DNA of 64,000 bases, from the NCBI RefSeq assembly GCF_042100115.1, contig NC_091272.1:3534001-3598000 (forward strand), in the 5' to 3' direction. The translations under genes were made by a program, and so were the position numbers. Origin of the DNA: Alternaria dauci (taxonomy: Eukaryota > Ascomycota > Dothideomycetes > Pleosporales > Pleosporaceae). The notes under the pieces were generated by a model, which searched no databases, was not told the origin of the DNA, and was given only the letters and a program-made list of their open reading frames with translations. The stretch's first letter is position 1, and each line of letters starts with the position of its first letter. Positions 54,970 through 64,000 of the stretch are shown piece by piece.

Positions 54970-57193
54970 ATGAGCGAGGATGAGTTCGGCTGGTCCTCTG
55001 GCGACGAAGAGTCGTTCGCGGCTACCACAGATGCTGTGCTAGATGGAAAGCGCAAACTTACCACCGACAGCGTTAACACGACATCCTTAGCCAAGCGAAA
55101 CAAACATGAGAATAATACTACTGTCGCTCCTTCGCCCAACACAATTCTTGCGAACCGGATCCTCAAGGAACGCTTCGCGATCGATGGGTTTCGGCTCGAA
55201 CAGGAAAGAGCCATCACTCAGCTTCTGGATGGTGGCAGCGCGGTCGTTGTGTTTCCCACTGGAGGTGGCAAGAGTCTTTGCTACCAGGCGAGTCATGTCT
55301 TTGTGCAATGACTTACCCGTCTAACTTTCCAAGGTGCCTGCCGTGGCGTTCAGATATCAAGACGAACAGCTTGGTCGCCGGACCGCCGATCAAAGCGGCG
55401 TCACCCTGGTCATCGCCCCGCTTATCGCTTTGATGAAGGATCAGGTCGATGCACTCTTACGCCACGGAGTCAAAGCTGCCGTGTTGAATTCGTCCGTCTC
55501 CCGCGACCAATTCCTGGCTGCCCAGGACGACCTCAAGAAGGGCCGCTTAGATCTTGTCTACTGCGCGCCTGAGCGACTCAACAGTGAAGGCTTTATCGCT
55601 TCACTCAAAGATATCCCTGGAGGCATCCGTCTGCTTGCTGTCGATGAAGCGCATTGTATCTCTGAATGGGGCCACTCGTTCCGCCCTGATTACCTCAAGA
55701 TCGCTCGATTCGCAAAAGAAGCGCAAGTTGAGCGAGTCGTATGCCTCACCGCCACAGCAACACCAAAGGTCGCTGAAGACATTCAAGATGCCTTCTCTGT
55801 ATCCAAAGAAGGCCTGTTCCGGACAACCATGTATCGCCCCAATCTACGTCTCCTGGCTGAGGCGAATGGCAAAGACGCTGACTACGTGTCAAAACTAGCT
55901 GCTCATCTCGAGAAGTATCCCGGTCCTACTATCGTGTACGTGACCATCCAGAAAGGCGCAGAGATGCTGGCCGCAGAACTACAGAAGCGTGGTTTCAAGG
56001 CCCGGCATTACCACGCTGGAATGCCAGCGCCGATGCGCTCGAAAACACAAGACGATTTCCTCATCAGCAAGGACATGATCGTTATTGCTACCATTGCATT
56101 CGGCATGGGCATCGATAAACCAGACATCCGTAGCATCGTTCATTTCGACATACCTGACAGTATCGAATCGTACAGCCAGCAGATCGGCAGAGCTGGTCGA
56201 GACGGCAAACCGAGTGTGTGCATGTTCTACCTCTCGACGAAGGATTTCCATCTCCGTAACATCTTCACTTACGGCGATCGGCCCTCGTTGCGCTCACTGA
56301 AGCTTCTGATGCAGGACATATGTTCGCCAGCTCGTAGACGACTCAAAGCAGGCGACACTTTCCAACTCTCACTGCATACGCAAGGCCAAGAAACTGACAT
56401 CAAAGCCATTGTTCTCGGCATTCTGTATGCGCAAATGGAGTTGCATTTTGAGCTCTTCCGTTCTGCTGGGGCGCTGTACGTGAAGTATAGTTATATTGTT
56501 AAGAACCCGAACATCGTGGAGAATGATGGGTCGCTAGCAGCGTCCGCGATTGTTAGATCATCAGTTAAGAGTAGCAAATGGACGCTTGTGGCGTTGGATG
56601 ACCTCGCGAATTCAAGCGGCATCCCCAGAGCGGACCTAGTACGCAAAATGGACGAATGGAACGAGCGCGGTGCGATCGAGCTAAAGAAAGAGGGCGTGCA
56701 GAACGTATACCGCTTGGAGCGACCTTTGCCGTCTACGCCAGAAGAGATTGATAATATTGTCACAAAGCTCGACGAAACCATGGGAAAGACGGAGAAGCAA
56801 AATCTGGCCCGCACAAAAGCATTACTCGACCTGATCACCGACAAACGCTGCTTATCTAGGTCTATCGCGGACTACTTTGGAGAGAGCACTGATGTGTCAG
56901 AAGAATGTGGACATTGCACGTGGTGTGAGACACACATGCAAGTTGTGCTACCCGACGAGCCAACACAATCTCCTGATCCCAAGAAGGTCCAGCAAGTACT
57001 AAATGCGATCAGTATACGCGATGACCCCAGGTTTCTTGCCAAGTTCGCATTTGGGATCAAAAGTCCACGTATGACTGCCCTCAAGGTCTTTTCAAACCCT
57101 GCGTTTGAATCGATGAATGTGTGTGAATTTCCCGAGTTGTTGAAAGTCTTCACAGAGGCTTGTGAGAAGCACAGTGAGAAGGCGAAGGCGTGA
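54970..57193 (+). CDS. RecQ-family ATP-dependent DNA helicase
   Basis: Exons 54970-55287 and 55334-57193 give 725 residues. The intron (55288-55333) has a GC donor (CAG|GCGAGT); using it makes FPTGGGKSLCYQVPAVAF, the normal helicase motif I, whereas the nearest in-phase GT donor would add three residues. Motifs present: TLVIAPLIALMKDQVDAL (Ia), LLAVDEAHCISEWGHSFRPD (II and the RecQ aromatic loop), VVCLTATATPKV (III), FGMGIDKPDIRSIVHFDIPD (V) and SYSQQIGRAGRDGKPS (VI). The zinc-binding cysteines follow at KRCLSRSIADYFGES and EECGHCTWC. No HRDC domain is visible. RecQ helicases unwind 3'-tailed DNA in recombination and fork repair. At 725 residues it is shorter than the Sgs1/BLM type, nearer RECQL/RECQ4-core size. 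Confidence 0.9.
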
Positions 57194-57415
57194 ACACGAG
57201 TGCTATGAAGATCTTATAGTGGGAGTATTTCCAAAGGATATACGTGTAGCTCGCTGAAACGCAAACATCCGTATTTTCTAGACACGGAGACATGTTTCTC
57301 ACTTAATTAGTTCCAGGAACAGATTCCATGTGTACATTCATGCTGAGTGGATTTCATACGTGGTGTATCTACAGATGTCGATTAGGACATGGTATGCCTC
57401 TATAGCAAGAGCCCC
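57194..57415. other. Convergent spacer
   Basis: The 222 nt between the RecQ stop and the MTFP1 stop are AT-rich 3' flank sequence without a gene. Confidence 0.35.
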
Positions 57416-58540
57416 CTACAACTCCTTCTTCAGCTTATTCGTCTGTGTCTCCTCTTTCCTCAACTCTTTAACACCAGTCGCCGGTCTGCCCGCGACTGCT
57501 TCCTCGCCACCAATCGCCTTGAACGCATTATAGAAGATCCATTCAGTAGCGTGTTCGACCGGCTCGTCGAAAACAAAGGGGAGGAAAGGGACTGCTGCGA
57601 GACCAAGCTGCTTCCAGTTAGAACTCTATCAGTATCAAATAGTTGGATTTTACTTACCCCAATAGGTGCCCAAGTCCTCAAAGTCTTGTTCTTAGCATCC
57701 TTGAGCGCGCGCCCAGAGTACCTGACAATACTGTGGATAGTAAAAGCAGGTAGACCCATAGAAGCAACAGCCTGGAACACAGCTCTCTGCGCCATGACAG
57801 CCCTGTAATCCTCAATCGCCGGTATCTTGCCCGCAACCACCTGCCCACCAGTCAACGGGCCCCCTGCTTCACCATACTTGACACCCTCTGTACTTGTAGC
57901 GTTCCTCGCGAGATCCTGCACTTTGTCGAAAATACCTGTACTAGCACTCTTTCCCGTTGCAGCGAGATCTTTATTCTTGGCTTCCCCCAAACTCTTCTCT
58001 GCCGTATCGTCAATGTCTTTTTCGGGATGTAGTACATGTTGGTTGCGGCAGTAAGCTTTGTAGCCTTCGTGGGCAACGTCGCCGGTGAGGTAGAGCCAGG
58101 ATACAGCGTAGGCGCCTTTGACGAGGTAGGGATGTGCGATGGGACGGAAGGATTCGCCAATGTCGGAGGTGTAGGCTACATAGCGGTGCGCGGAGAGCAT
58201 AATGGTGCGGATTCGCGAGGCGTACGCGGCATAGCGGATGTTTGTATCTGTTGTGTCTTCGGCTCTGTAGTCGTGTTAGCTGGATGTATGAATTGTGAAG
58301 AGAGCCGGCGCATTGGGGATAAATCATTCGAGTGGGCATGTTGAAGACGATTGAGGAAACTAGCACGTACTCGCCCTCGTAGAGCACCTCCCACAACTTC
58401 TCTTCATCGTTGAGTGTGTCCTGAAGCTCTTTCGGCAGCTGTTTCCTGGGTGGTGGAATCGAGAAATCCGGTCGTGTGCCTTGACGCTCCACCGGTACGC
58501 CGTCGACCTCTACAATCTTCTTGTTGTCGTCTTTCGCCAT
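57416..58540 (-). CDS. MTFP1: Mitochondrial fission process protein 1 (MTP18/MTFP1 family)
   Basis: Exons 58371-58540, 57658-58264 and 57416-57607 give 322 residues. Splicing joins EVLYEGE to AEDTTDTNIRYAAYASRI, and RTWAPIG to LGLAAVPFLPFVFDEPVEHA. The conserved body reads RYVAYTSDIGESFRPIAHPY, LVKGAYAVSWLYLTGDVAHE, AVFQAVASMGLPAFTIHSIV and PFLPFVFDEPVEHATEWIFY, the blocks of the MTFP1 family. It is an inner-mitochondrial-membrane protein with three hydrophobic helices that affects mitochondrial fission. An insertion of about 60 residues rich in Lys/Asp/Ala lies between the first and second conserved blocks, as in other filamentous fungi. It is divergent from the ATP synthase subunit K gene, another mitochondrial inner-membrane protein. 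Confidence 0.9.
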
Positions 58541-58909
58541 GGCTAATGTGCTGTACACTATTCTCCCTTTGCTCAAACTTTGAAACAACAGACAAAAGAA
58601 GGTGGGAGTAAGTCCTGAAAATGTGCGCAAGCGTAGAGCTCCATGCTTCTTTGGTAACCACTACTGCCTACCCTAACCAGAGCGCACCTCGGCATTCTGC
58701 GCGACGTCACACTCACCTAATCGCTGTGGCTGTGCGAGTCAACATTAGCCACAGCATGTCAGCCACACGTCGCCAAGACCCCATCTTCTCTTCCGAAGAG
58801 AGCTCCGCGCAAGCGCAGCATCCACCAACGCTCCACCGCACGACTCTCTCCATCCATTGACACTCCATCACCCCGCTTACGGCACGGATACTCCTCAAAC
58901 ACCGCAAAG
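58541..58909. promoter_or_regulatory. Divergent promoter shared by two mitochondrial genes
   Basis: This 369-nt region separates the starts of the MTFP1 and ATP synthase subunit K genes. Co-regulation is plausible but no shared motif was identified by eye. Confidence 0.4.
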
Positions 58910-59428
58910 ATGGTTGCCATGTACACTATTATGGGCCGCCAGGTCGGATCGCACGTCGTATGTTCTTTTCCCTTGTAAACGCACCGGAGGAAGAAAACTT
59001 TGGTGGGAGAGGGAAGGGACCGGAAAGCATTGGATGGGGTGCTGCATCCATGGCGCATGCCCATGGATGACTATTCATGGCGGACTTTTGGGGACCAGAG
59101 AGATGATTTGGGCTACAACGGATCTCTTGACATGGGCTAACAAGTACGGTGTTTTAGCTCGCAATGGCCACCCTCGGCATCACATTCACCGGTGCTGCGC
59201 TCTCCATGAGCGGCAAGAAGACCGAGGACCCCACTACTCCCCCGATCAACGCAAAGAGCAGCGAGGAGGAGAGCTTCGTAAAGTGCGTACACATACCTTG
59301 CGAGTGACGTGTCGCTAGCTGTTTGCGAAGGCAGCGGAGTACAGGCGCTTGTATTGGAAGACCGGGGCTAACAATGTACTAGGGAGTACGTCAAGAAGGC
59401 CGCCGACAAGGTTCAGGGAAAGCAATAA
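58910..59428 (+). CDS. ATP19: ATP synthase subunit K (Atp19-like), 72 residues, three exons
   Basis: Exons 58910-58957, 59158-59282 and 59383-59428 encode 72 residues; introns are long for this window (200 and 100 nt). The protein reads MVAMYTIMGRQVGSHV, LAMATLGITFTGAALSMSGK, then a polar tail (TPPINAKSSEEESFVKEYVK, KAADKVQGKQ). The layout is a short N-terminus, one hydrophobic helix with a conserved G-x4-SH-x-LA pattern, and an acidic/basic tail. This fits fungal subunit K of the mitochondrial F1Fo ATP synthase, a dimer-associated inner-membrane subunit. All junctions keep phase. The gene is too short and too split to appear as one open frame. Confidence 0.85.
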
Positions 59429-59798
59429 ACATGACGTTCGGACCGGGGCAATGATGATAGTGGACGAGAACACGATGCGGCAACGAGTCATCTTCGGATA
59501 GCCGCGTACGTGCTTCGAGGGTGTGGAACACTGTAGATACGCCAATTGTACCAACAAGCAAGCATTGGACCGATCTATCCACTCTCACACAAGTTACTGC
59601 CTGCCATTGCGACGACATGAACATGACTGGGTATTCGATACTACAAAGCAGAACATAGACACAAGCGTACGCTCAAGACCAAGGTATAAAGCAGCCGTCA
59701 TAACCATCATATAACTGGGAGTGTGCAAGTGCGTCTCCTGTAACGCTGGACTTCTCAAAAGCCCCCTCCTCCCATCCATCAGTAATCGGCATCCTCTC
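59429..59798. other. Convergent intergenic region
   Basis: The 370 nt between the subunit K stop and the Csm1 stop hold no supported gene; they are 3' flank sequence. Confidence 0.4.
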
Positions 59799-61502
59799 CT
59801 AATCCTGGTCCTCTTCCAAGATAATCTTCTTGCTCATACTATCCACAACCTTGCAATAGAACTTGGCCGCTTGCGCCCTTGGGAAGCAAATCTCCTCTGT
59901 GAGGTAATCGGGCAGTAGATCCAAAAGCTCCCTGTCTCTTTGCTCGTTAAGCAAAGGCTGGTATATGAACTCGGTGTCTTCGTAGGATGTTCCGCTGGAG
60001 GCTACTGTGAGGTGGAAGTGCAGTGCTGGGAAAACATGGTGTTAGTATGCTGGTTATCCTATCGTGGAGAATATGTAGGGAAATGTGACTTACTGCCGTT
60101 CCGTCCTGTTTGCAGACAATCGTAAATATCCTCCTCGTCTTCTGATCTTTTCACGCCTAGAACAACAAGGTTCGTAAGATCGCTGTAAAGATCGACCTTC
60201 TGCTTTGCGAGGGTCGCTTCCTTGGCTGCTTCAACAGTGCCTGGCAAGACAACGCCGGTTGTCCTGGCTTTCACCGCGCTGCCAGGCACATTCTTGGTCT
60301 CTGGCTGCGCTGATGATCGGGCTGCTGCGAGCTTGCTCGACAACGCCTTGTTCTCATTCTGTGCCGATGTGAGGGAATCGGCGAGTTTCTTGTTCTCTGC
60401 CGCAAGACGCGCCGACTCCTTGGAGGCTGCTGCTAGCTCTTTCTTTATCGACGCGAGGTCCGAGGTGCGGGATTGGAAATCAGATATTTGTTGCTGGAGG
60501 GCTTTGATGACTGCGTCTTGGTCTAGCAATGTGTTAGCCTACGCGATTAAGCTGTCTTTGACGCCTCGTACCTTTTGCTATCTGGTCTGTCCGCTTCTTA
60601 AGCTGTTCAAAGTTTGACTCCTTCCCTGTCGAAGCAGACTCCTTGAGCGTCTCGTACTTGGCTGTCATGGCGTCCAGTTTCTTTGTGAGGTCGCCGACTT
60701 TCCTTCGCATGACAGGGTCCCGCTCAGAATCCGACACACTTCCTGTTCGTCTCACTCCAGCTGATGTTCGTCGCGCCCTGCTGTTTGGTTGGGCCCGACG
60801 CGCGGAGAGTCGCGCGTGTGGTGGCGGCATGCTTTCTGGTATTTCTTCGACTTCGACTTCGACAGATTCTGACACATCCATCAAGTCTGCGTCTGGCTCT
60901 TGTTGTGTCTCGGGGATTGTCATCTGCTCAGGCTCGGGGTCGGTCTCGGGCTCAGCTGCGCGTTTCGTCCCTCTTGACTTGGTTGCAGGCTTCGCCTTGG
61001 TCTGCTTCTTCGCAGGCTCTTCTTTCGTGGCAGCCTTGCGCCCCCTCTTCGCTGGTGCCGCTTCTTCGACCTCGACTTCCTCCTGCGCCTTCTTCGCTGG
61101 CCTACCCCTCTTACCAGGTTTGGCCTGCGCAACCGGCTCCTGCTCTTCTTCGTCTTCCGCCTCGTCTGCATCGCTGTGGACAGCCTCAGCAGGCTCCGCT
61201 GGCGCTTTGCGACCGCCCTTTGCCGCTACTTTTTTCGCGCCCGCTGCCGCGCTCTTCTTCATAGCTACCGCACTGGCGCCGCTTGTTGGACGCGTCGCCG
61301 CTCTCCCTTTCGCAGCCGCCGTGGTCGCCGCGGCTGTTTTCTTCGTTTGCGCAGCGGTTCCACGCGTGCTTCGCGCCGACGCTTTGTTTTCGCTGTTGGA
61401 CTCGGGTGTGGGAAGCGCATTGAGCTCGTCGACGGTCATTTCGTCTTCGGAAGCGGATTCGACGGTAAAGGAAATGTTCGCGGCTTTGCTTCGGGGCGCC
61501 AT
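59799..61502 (-). CDS. CSM1: Monopolin complex subunit Csm1/Pcs1
   Basis: Exons 60572-61502, 60094-60522 and 59799-60025 join to 528 residues. The C-terminal globular domain (PF12539) reads TLHFHLTVASSGTSYEDTEF, IYQPLLNEQRDRELLDLLPD and YLTEEICFPRAQAAKFYCKV. It is preceded by a coiled coil of about 120 residues (RKVGDLTKKLDAMTAKYETL to SAQNENKALSSKLAAARSSA). The N-terminal 250 residues are basic and acidic in blocks, with AT-hook-like cores (KRGRPAKK and AKRGRKAATK). In yeasts Csm1/Pcs1 crosslinks kinetochore components as a V-shaped dimer, preventing merotelic attachment (mitosis) or co-orienting sister kinetochores (meiosis). The protein is much longer than budding-yeast Csm1, mostly through the disordered N-terminus. 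Confidence 0.9.
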
Positions 61503-61848
61503 TTTGTGCTGTCGCGAAAGTTTGGTAGGAGTGGGGAGTTGGGTGTGTGGCATGGGAGCGGGAGTGGCATGTAAACACACGACCCTAGCGTCACTTCCTT
61601 ACACGGCCCTTCTGACCCCGAACACACAACCATGTCTTCACTAACAGGCACAATGTCGTTGATGTGAGGAAACAGCATGAAACAATCGTTATTATATACA
61701 AACAACTATATACTACTACAGTAGAGTGGGCTTGGTCGCCCAGCCCAGGTATCATCCCAAAGCATATATATCCGGAACGCCCATGATCAGTTCGTCGTGA
61801 AGTCATAGCATACGCCACATTACCGTCAAGCCCTTGCCCACCGTGCCC
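61503..61848. other. Intergenic between Csm1 start and chitin synthase stop
   Basis: Both genes are on the minus strand. The 346 nt hold the 3' flank of the chitin synthase and the Csm1 promoter; no gene is seen. Confidence 0.4.
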
Positions 61849-64000
61849 CTATCTTCCAACACTGCTTCCGCCCCAGTTGCTAGGCGCCAGACTGCTAAGC
61901 TTGCTTGATACTGTACTACCAGAGAACCAACTCGAGGACACACCGCCGCCAAATCCGAACTTCCACCACTTGTTTCTACCGTATTTTCTTCCTCCTCCAA
62001 GACCGGTTCTGTTGCTCTTCTTGTCGTCAATCTTGTCTTGCCATTTGAGTTTAGTTTCCATAATAGCTTGGATGGAGTTGATGATGAGGAAGGTCGTGGA
62101 GCCAATGGCGCGGAAAAAGGCCAGGCCAGCGACAGCCCAGAGAATGAACGTCAGGTAGAAGTTGTTGGTCACTTTGCGATCTGAGTATGCTTCGCTGACA
62201 GCCATGGCGAGGATAGCGTTCGAGATGAGCCAGATGACGACCATGTAGGTTCGGACGGCACGGTAGTAGTCTTCCTGTTGCTGCGATTCGGAAATCGGAG
62301 ACTCAGGTACCTCGACACGATCACGGAGATTCCGCAGAGCTTCATCGTAACCACTGTCAATGTCCAGTTGCTCTGATGGCATTTCGAGTTCGACGACGTC
62401 CTTGTTCTTTCCCTTGGCGTCTCCCAAATCCGTCTTCGCTACGTTGTCACCCTTTGTTCCCCAAGTGATGTCGTGTGTGTTGCAGAATGCGTACACTTGG
62501 AGAGTGGCGATGTAGGATGGGAGAAGAGCAAAGTACTGCGCACTCGACGTGAACATATGCCACGGATCCAGGTACATAAAGGACATGAGGAAGTAGAGAC
62601 CAATCGTTGTCGCAGTAGAGATGATAAGGTTGGTAAAGACATTGGCGCCTATTGTCTTTTCTGCTTTTGGATCCTTGAGTTGGACGACAACAATGTAGAT
62701 GGAGGCGAAGGTAGTATATGCCATGATGATTCCGTACATAACCATGCTCCAGAAGAACATCTTTTTGGCTCCTTGGGGTCGGTTACCCATGGACAAGATG
62801 AATTGCATGCAGATGAGCAAGGTGCATGTGTAACGCAGGATGTAGAAGATGTATTTTCCAACGTTGTGGCCGAAGGGATCGAGTTCCGGGTCTGACAGTG
62901 AGCCAGCAACGAAGTAGAACGTCAGGTAGAAGTTGGCAAGCGAGAAGAACGTGAACAGAAGTTGCACGAACTGGTATACGAATTCGATGTGGAGGAGGAT
63001 CTTGCGCCCAATGGTATGGTCAGTCGCCCATACTTGCTTGAAGTGGAGCAACGAGTAAACGGCTGCGAAGAAAGCACCGTTCAGCCATCGTCGACGTTGG
63101 GAGATGAATTCGGGGACAGCATCTGCGACGTGTTAGCTTCGGTAATTGTCAGGTTTGGTGAATGTTCTTACCCGGCACATCAGTCTCACCAGTCGCCGCT
63201 TTGACGTATTTTAGAACCCACTGCTCGCTACGCTTCGCCACAAGCTCCCAACACAGGATACGATCTTCAGCCAGATACATATTGGCCGTGAAAACATCTG
63301 CGTCCTGGCCGTGTAGCGTCTCTCCCTTGAAGTACTGGCTCAGGGGACCGTGGCCTGTGTGGTCATTCTGCAACGCGTGATAACGGTATGCCGAAAGCGC
63401 ACCTGGCAAAACAGTAATATATCCGAAAACGGACTCCAGCGGCTTGTCGAGGATATTGGACATCTTGTATTCGAAGTTCTGTGACGCGACAAGAGGGTTC
63501 AGGAGACCAAGCCAGGCTTTGCCTTTGCCTGCCTTGATTTCTCCAGCAGCTCCAGCGACGGAAGAGTCAGTGTCGAATGCTTTCCACAGATGGTACAGGG
63601 CTTTAGGTCCAGGTTTGGTTCCCACGTCAAGTAGAATGCAGATGTTCGGGTTAAGCGCCCGTCCAAAAGCGTTGAAGAACCAACGATGCGAGTTCAGCTT
63701 CTTCGAGTTCTTCTCTTTCAGACAGAAGATCATTTGACATGGTACAATGCCCTTCTCTGCGCCCTTGAATTTGAGATCTGAATCCAGAGAGACTTGAGTA
63801 GTGTATTCGTAGACGTGAGCCGTGACCTCTTTCTGGTTCACGTGGTTCTTCGCGATACCTTCTTGGAAGCATCCCATCGCCGCAATGGCATCCAAAGTTC
63901 GGGGGTGGACCTTTCCACGACCATCCGCGATGATGCACACAACAATCTTCTGCCATCCGTCCTTTCCCCAAGTTCTTGACTTCATGCGCGAGCAGAAGTG
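61849..64000 (-). CDS. Chitin synthase (class III-like), C-terminal part, cut by right edge
   Basis: Exons 61849-63122 and 63172 to the window end, intron 63123-63171 (49 nt), cover about 700 C-terminal residues; the 5' end lies beyond 64000. Catalytic blocks are present: [70 protein letters not shown] (EDR) and, across the intron, [15 protein letters not shown] (QRRRW). At least six C-terminal membrane helices follow, for example [34 protein letters not shown] and [20 protein letters not shown], with a Gly/Ser-rich tail ([14 protein letters not shown]). The enzyme extends beta-1,4-GlcNAc chains at hyphal tips. Class III assignment rests on remembered similarity of the region around [10 protein letters not shown] and WGTKGDN, and should be confirmed by phylogeny. 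Confidence 0.92.

Noticed and set aside
60643..61644. 333-codon plus-strand open frame, Ser/Ala-rich
   Set aside because: It is antisense to the low-complexity N-terminal part of Csm1/Pcs1. The long frame is a by-product of GC-rich codon bias; it has no domain or splice signals.
1..64000. Transposons, CRISPR arrays, rRNA genes or plasmid-type features
   Set aside because: No transposase, reverse transcriptase, long terminal repeats, direct-repeat arrays or rRNA-like sequence were seen; the gene structure is plainly eukaryotic nuclear.

Overview
The window is fungal nuclear DNA. Nearly every gene is split by 42-100 nt introns with GT-AG ends and CTAAC/CTGAC-type branch sites. Genes sit on both strands without operons, and the gene set is that of a filamentous ascomycete: MARVEL protein, DUF6594 protein, fungal rhodopsin-fold protein, Zn2Cys6 regulator, hybrid histidine kinase, chitin synthase, monopolin Csm1. 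The families and gene density suggest Dothideomycetes, probably Pleosporales; that placement is inference. I see no transposon, CRISPR array, rRNA or tRNA.

Layout. 1-9.6 kb: 5' part of a vacuolar TRP channel (Yvc1-like), a BTB protein, a J-domain protein with a C-terminal zinc cluster, an MFSD5-type transporter and a Methyltransf_22 protein. 11-16.3 kb: a 1,246-residue protein joining a 2H phosphoesterase, an EEP nuclease/phosphatase, a poly(A)-polymerase-like nucleotidyltransferase and an MJ1316/DUF504 domain, divergent from an F-box protein. 17.4-25.9 kb: MARVEL protein, BAHD-like acyltransferase with a perfect 15-bp inverted repeat upstream, DUF6594 membrane protein, a three-exon small protein, a caspase-fold protein and a small ORF with a TATA box. 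26-33.6 kb: a sugar-use neighbourhood with an alpha-glucoside-type permease divergent from a Zn2Cys6 regulator, then a secreted GH27 alpha-galactosidase ending in RDEL and a secreted alpha/beta hydrolase of epoxide-hydrolase type. 33.7-39.4 kb: C2H2 factor, tRNA pseudouridine synthase Pus4, ankyrin protein. 39.4-45 kb is sparser: two secreted-protein candidates and a seven-exon rhodopsin-fold membrane protein. 45-54 kb: AN1 zinc-finger protein (Cuz1-like), a 1,064-residue protein with a NACHT-associated N-terminal domain and ankyrin-type repeats but no NTPase, and an eight-exon PAS hybrid histidine kinase. 55-64 kb is housekeeping: RecQ helicase, MTFP1 mitochondrial fission protein, ATP synthase subunit K (72 residues), monopolin Csm1/Pcs1 and the 3' part of a class III-like chitin synthase running off the right edge.

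The main functional grouping is permease, regulator and alpha-galactosidase at 26.0-32.0 kb. Its shared promoters carry CreA-like GGGG-core sites and CGG pairs, which suggests a carbon-source-controlled galactoside (melibiose/raffinose type) uptake unit. The most unusual single gene is the four-domain RNA-end-processing fusion at 11.0-14.9 kb. Exon models were built by eye from splice consensus, reading-frame phase and family similarity. Reading phase is consistent across every junction used, but no transcript evidence was available.
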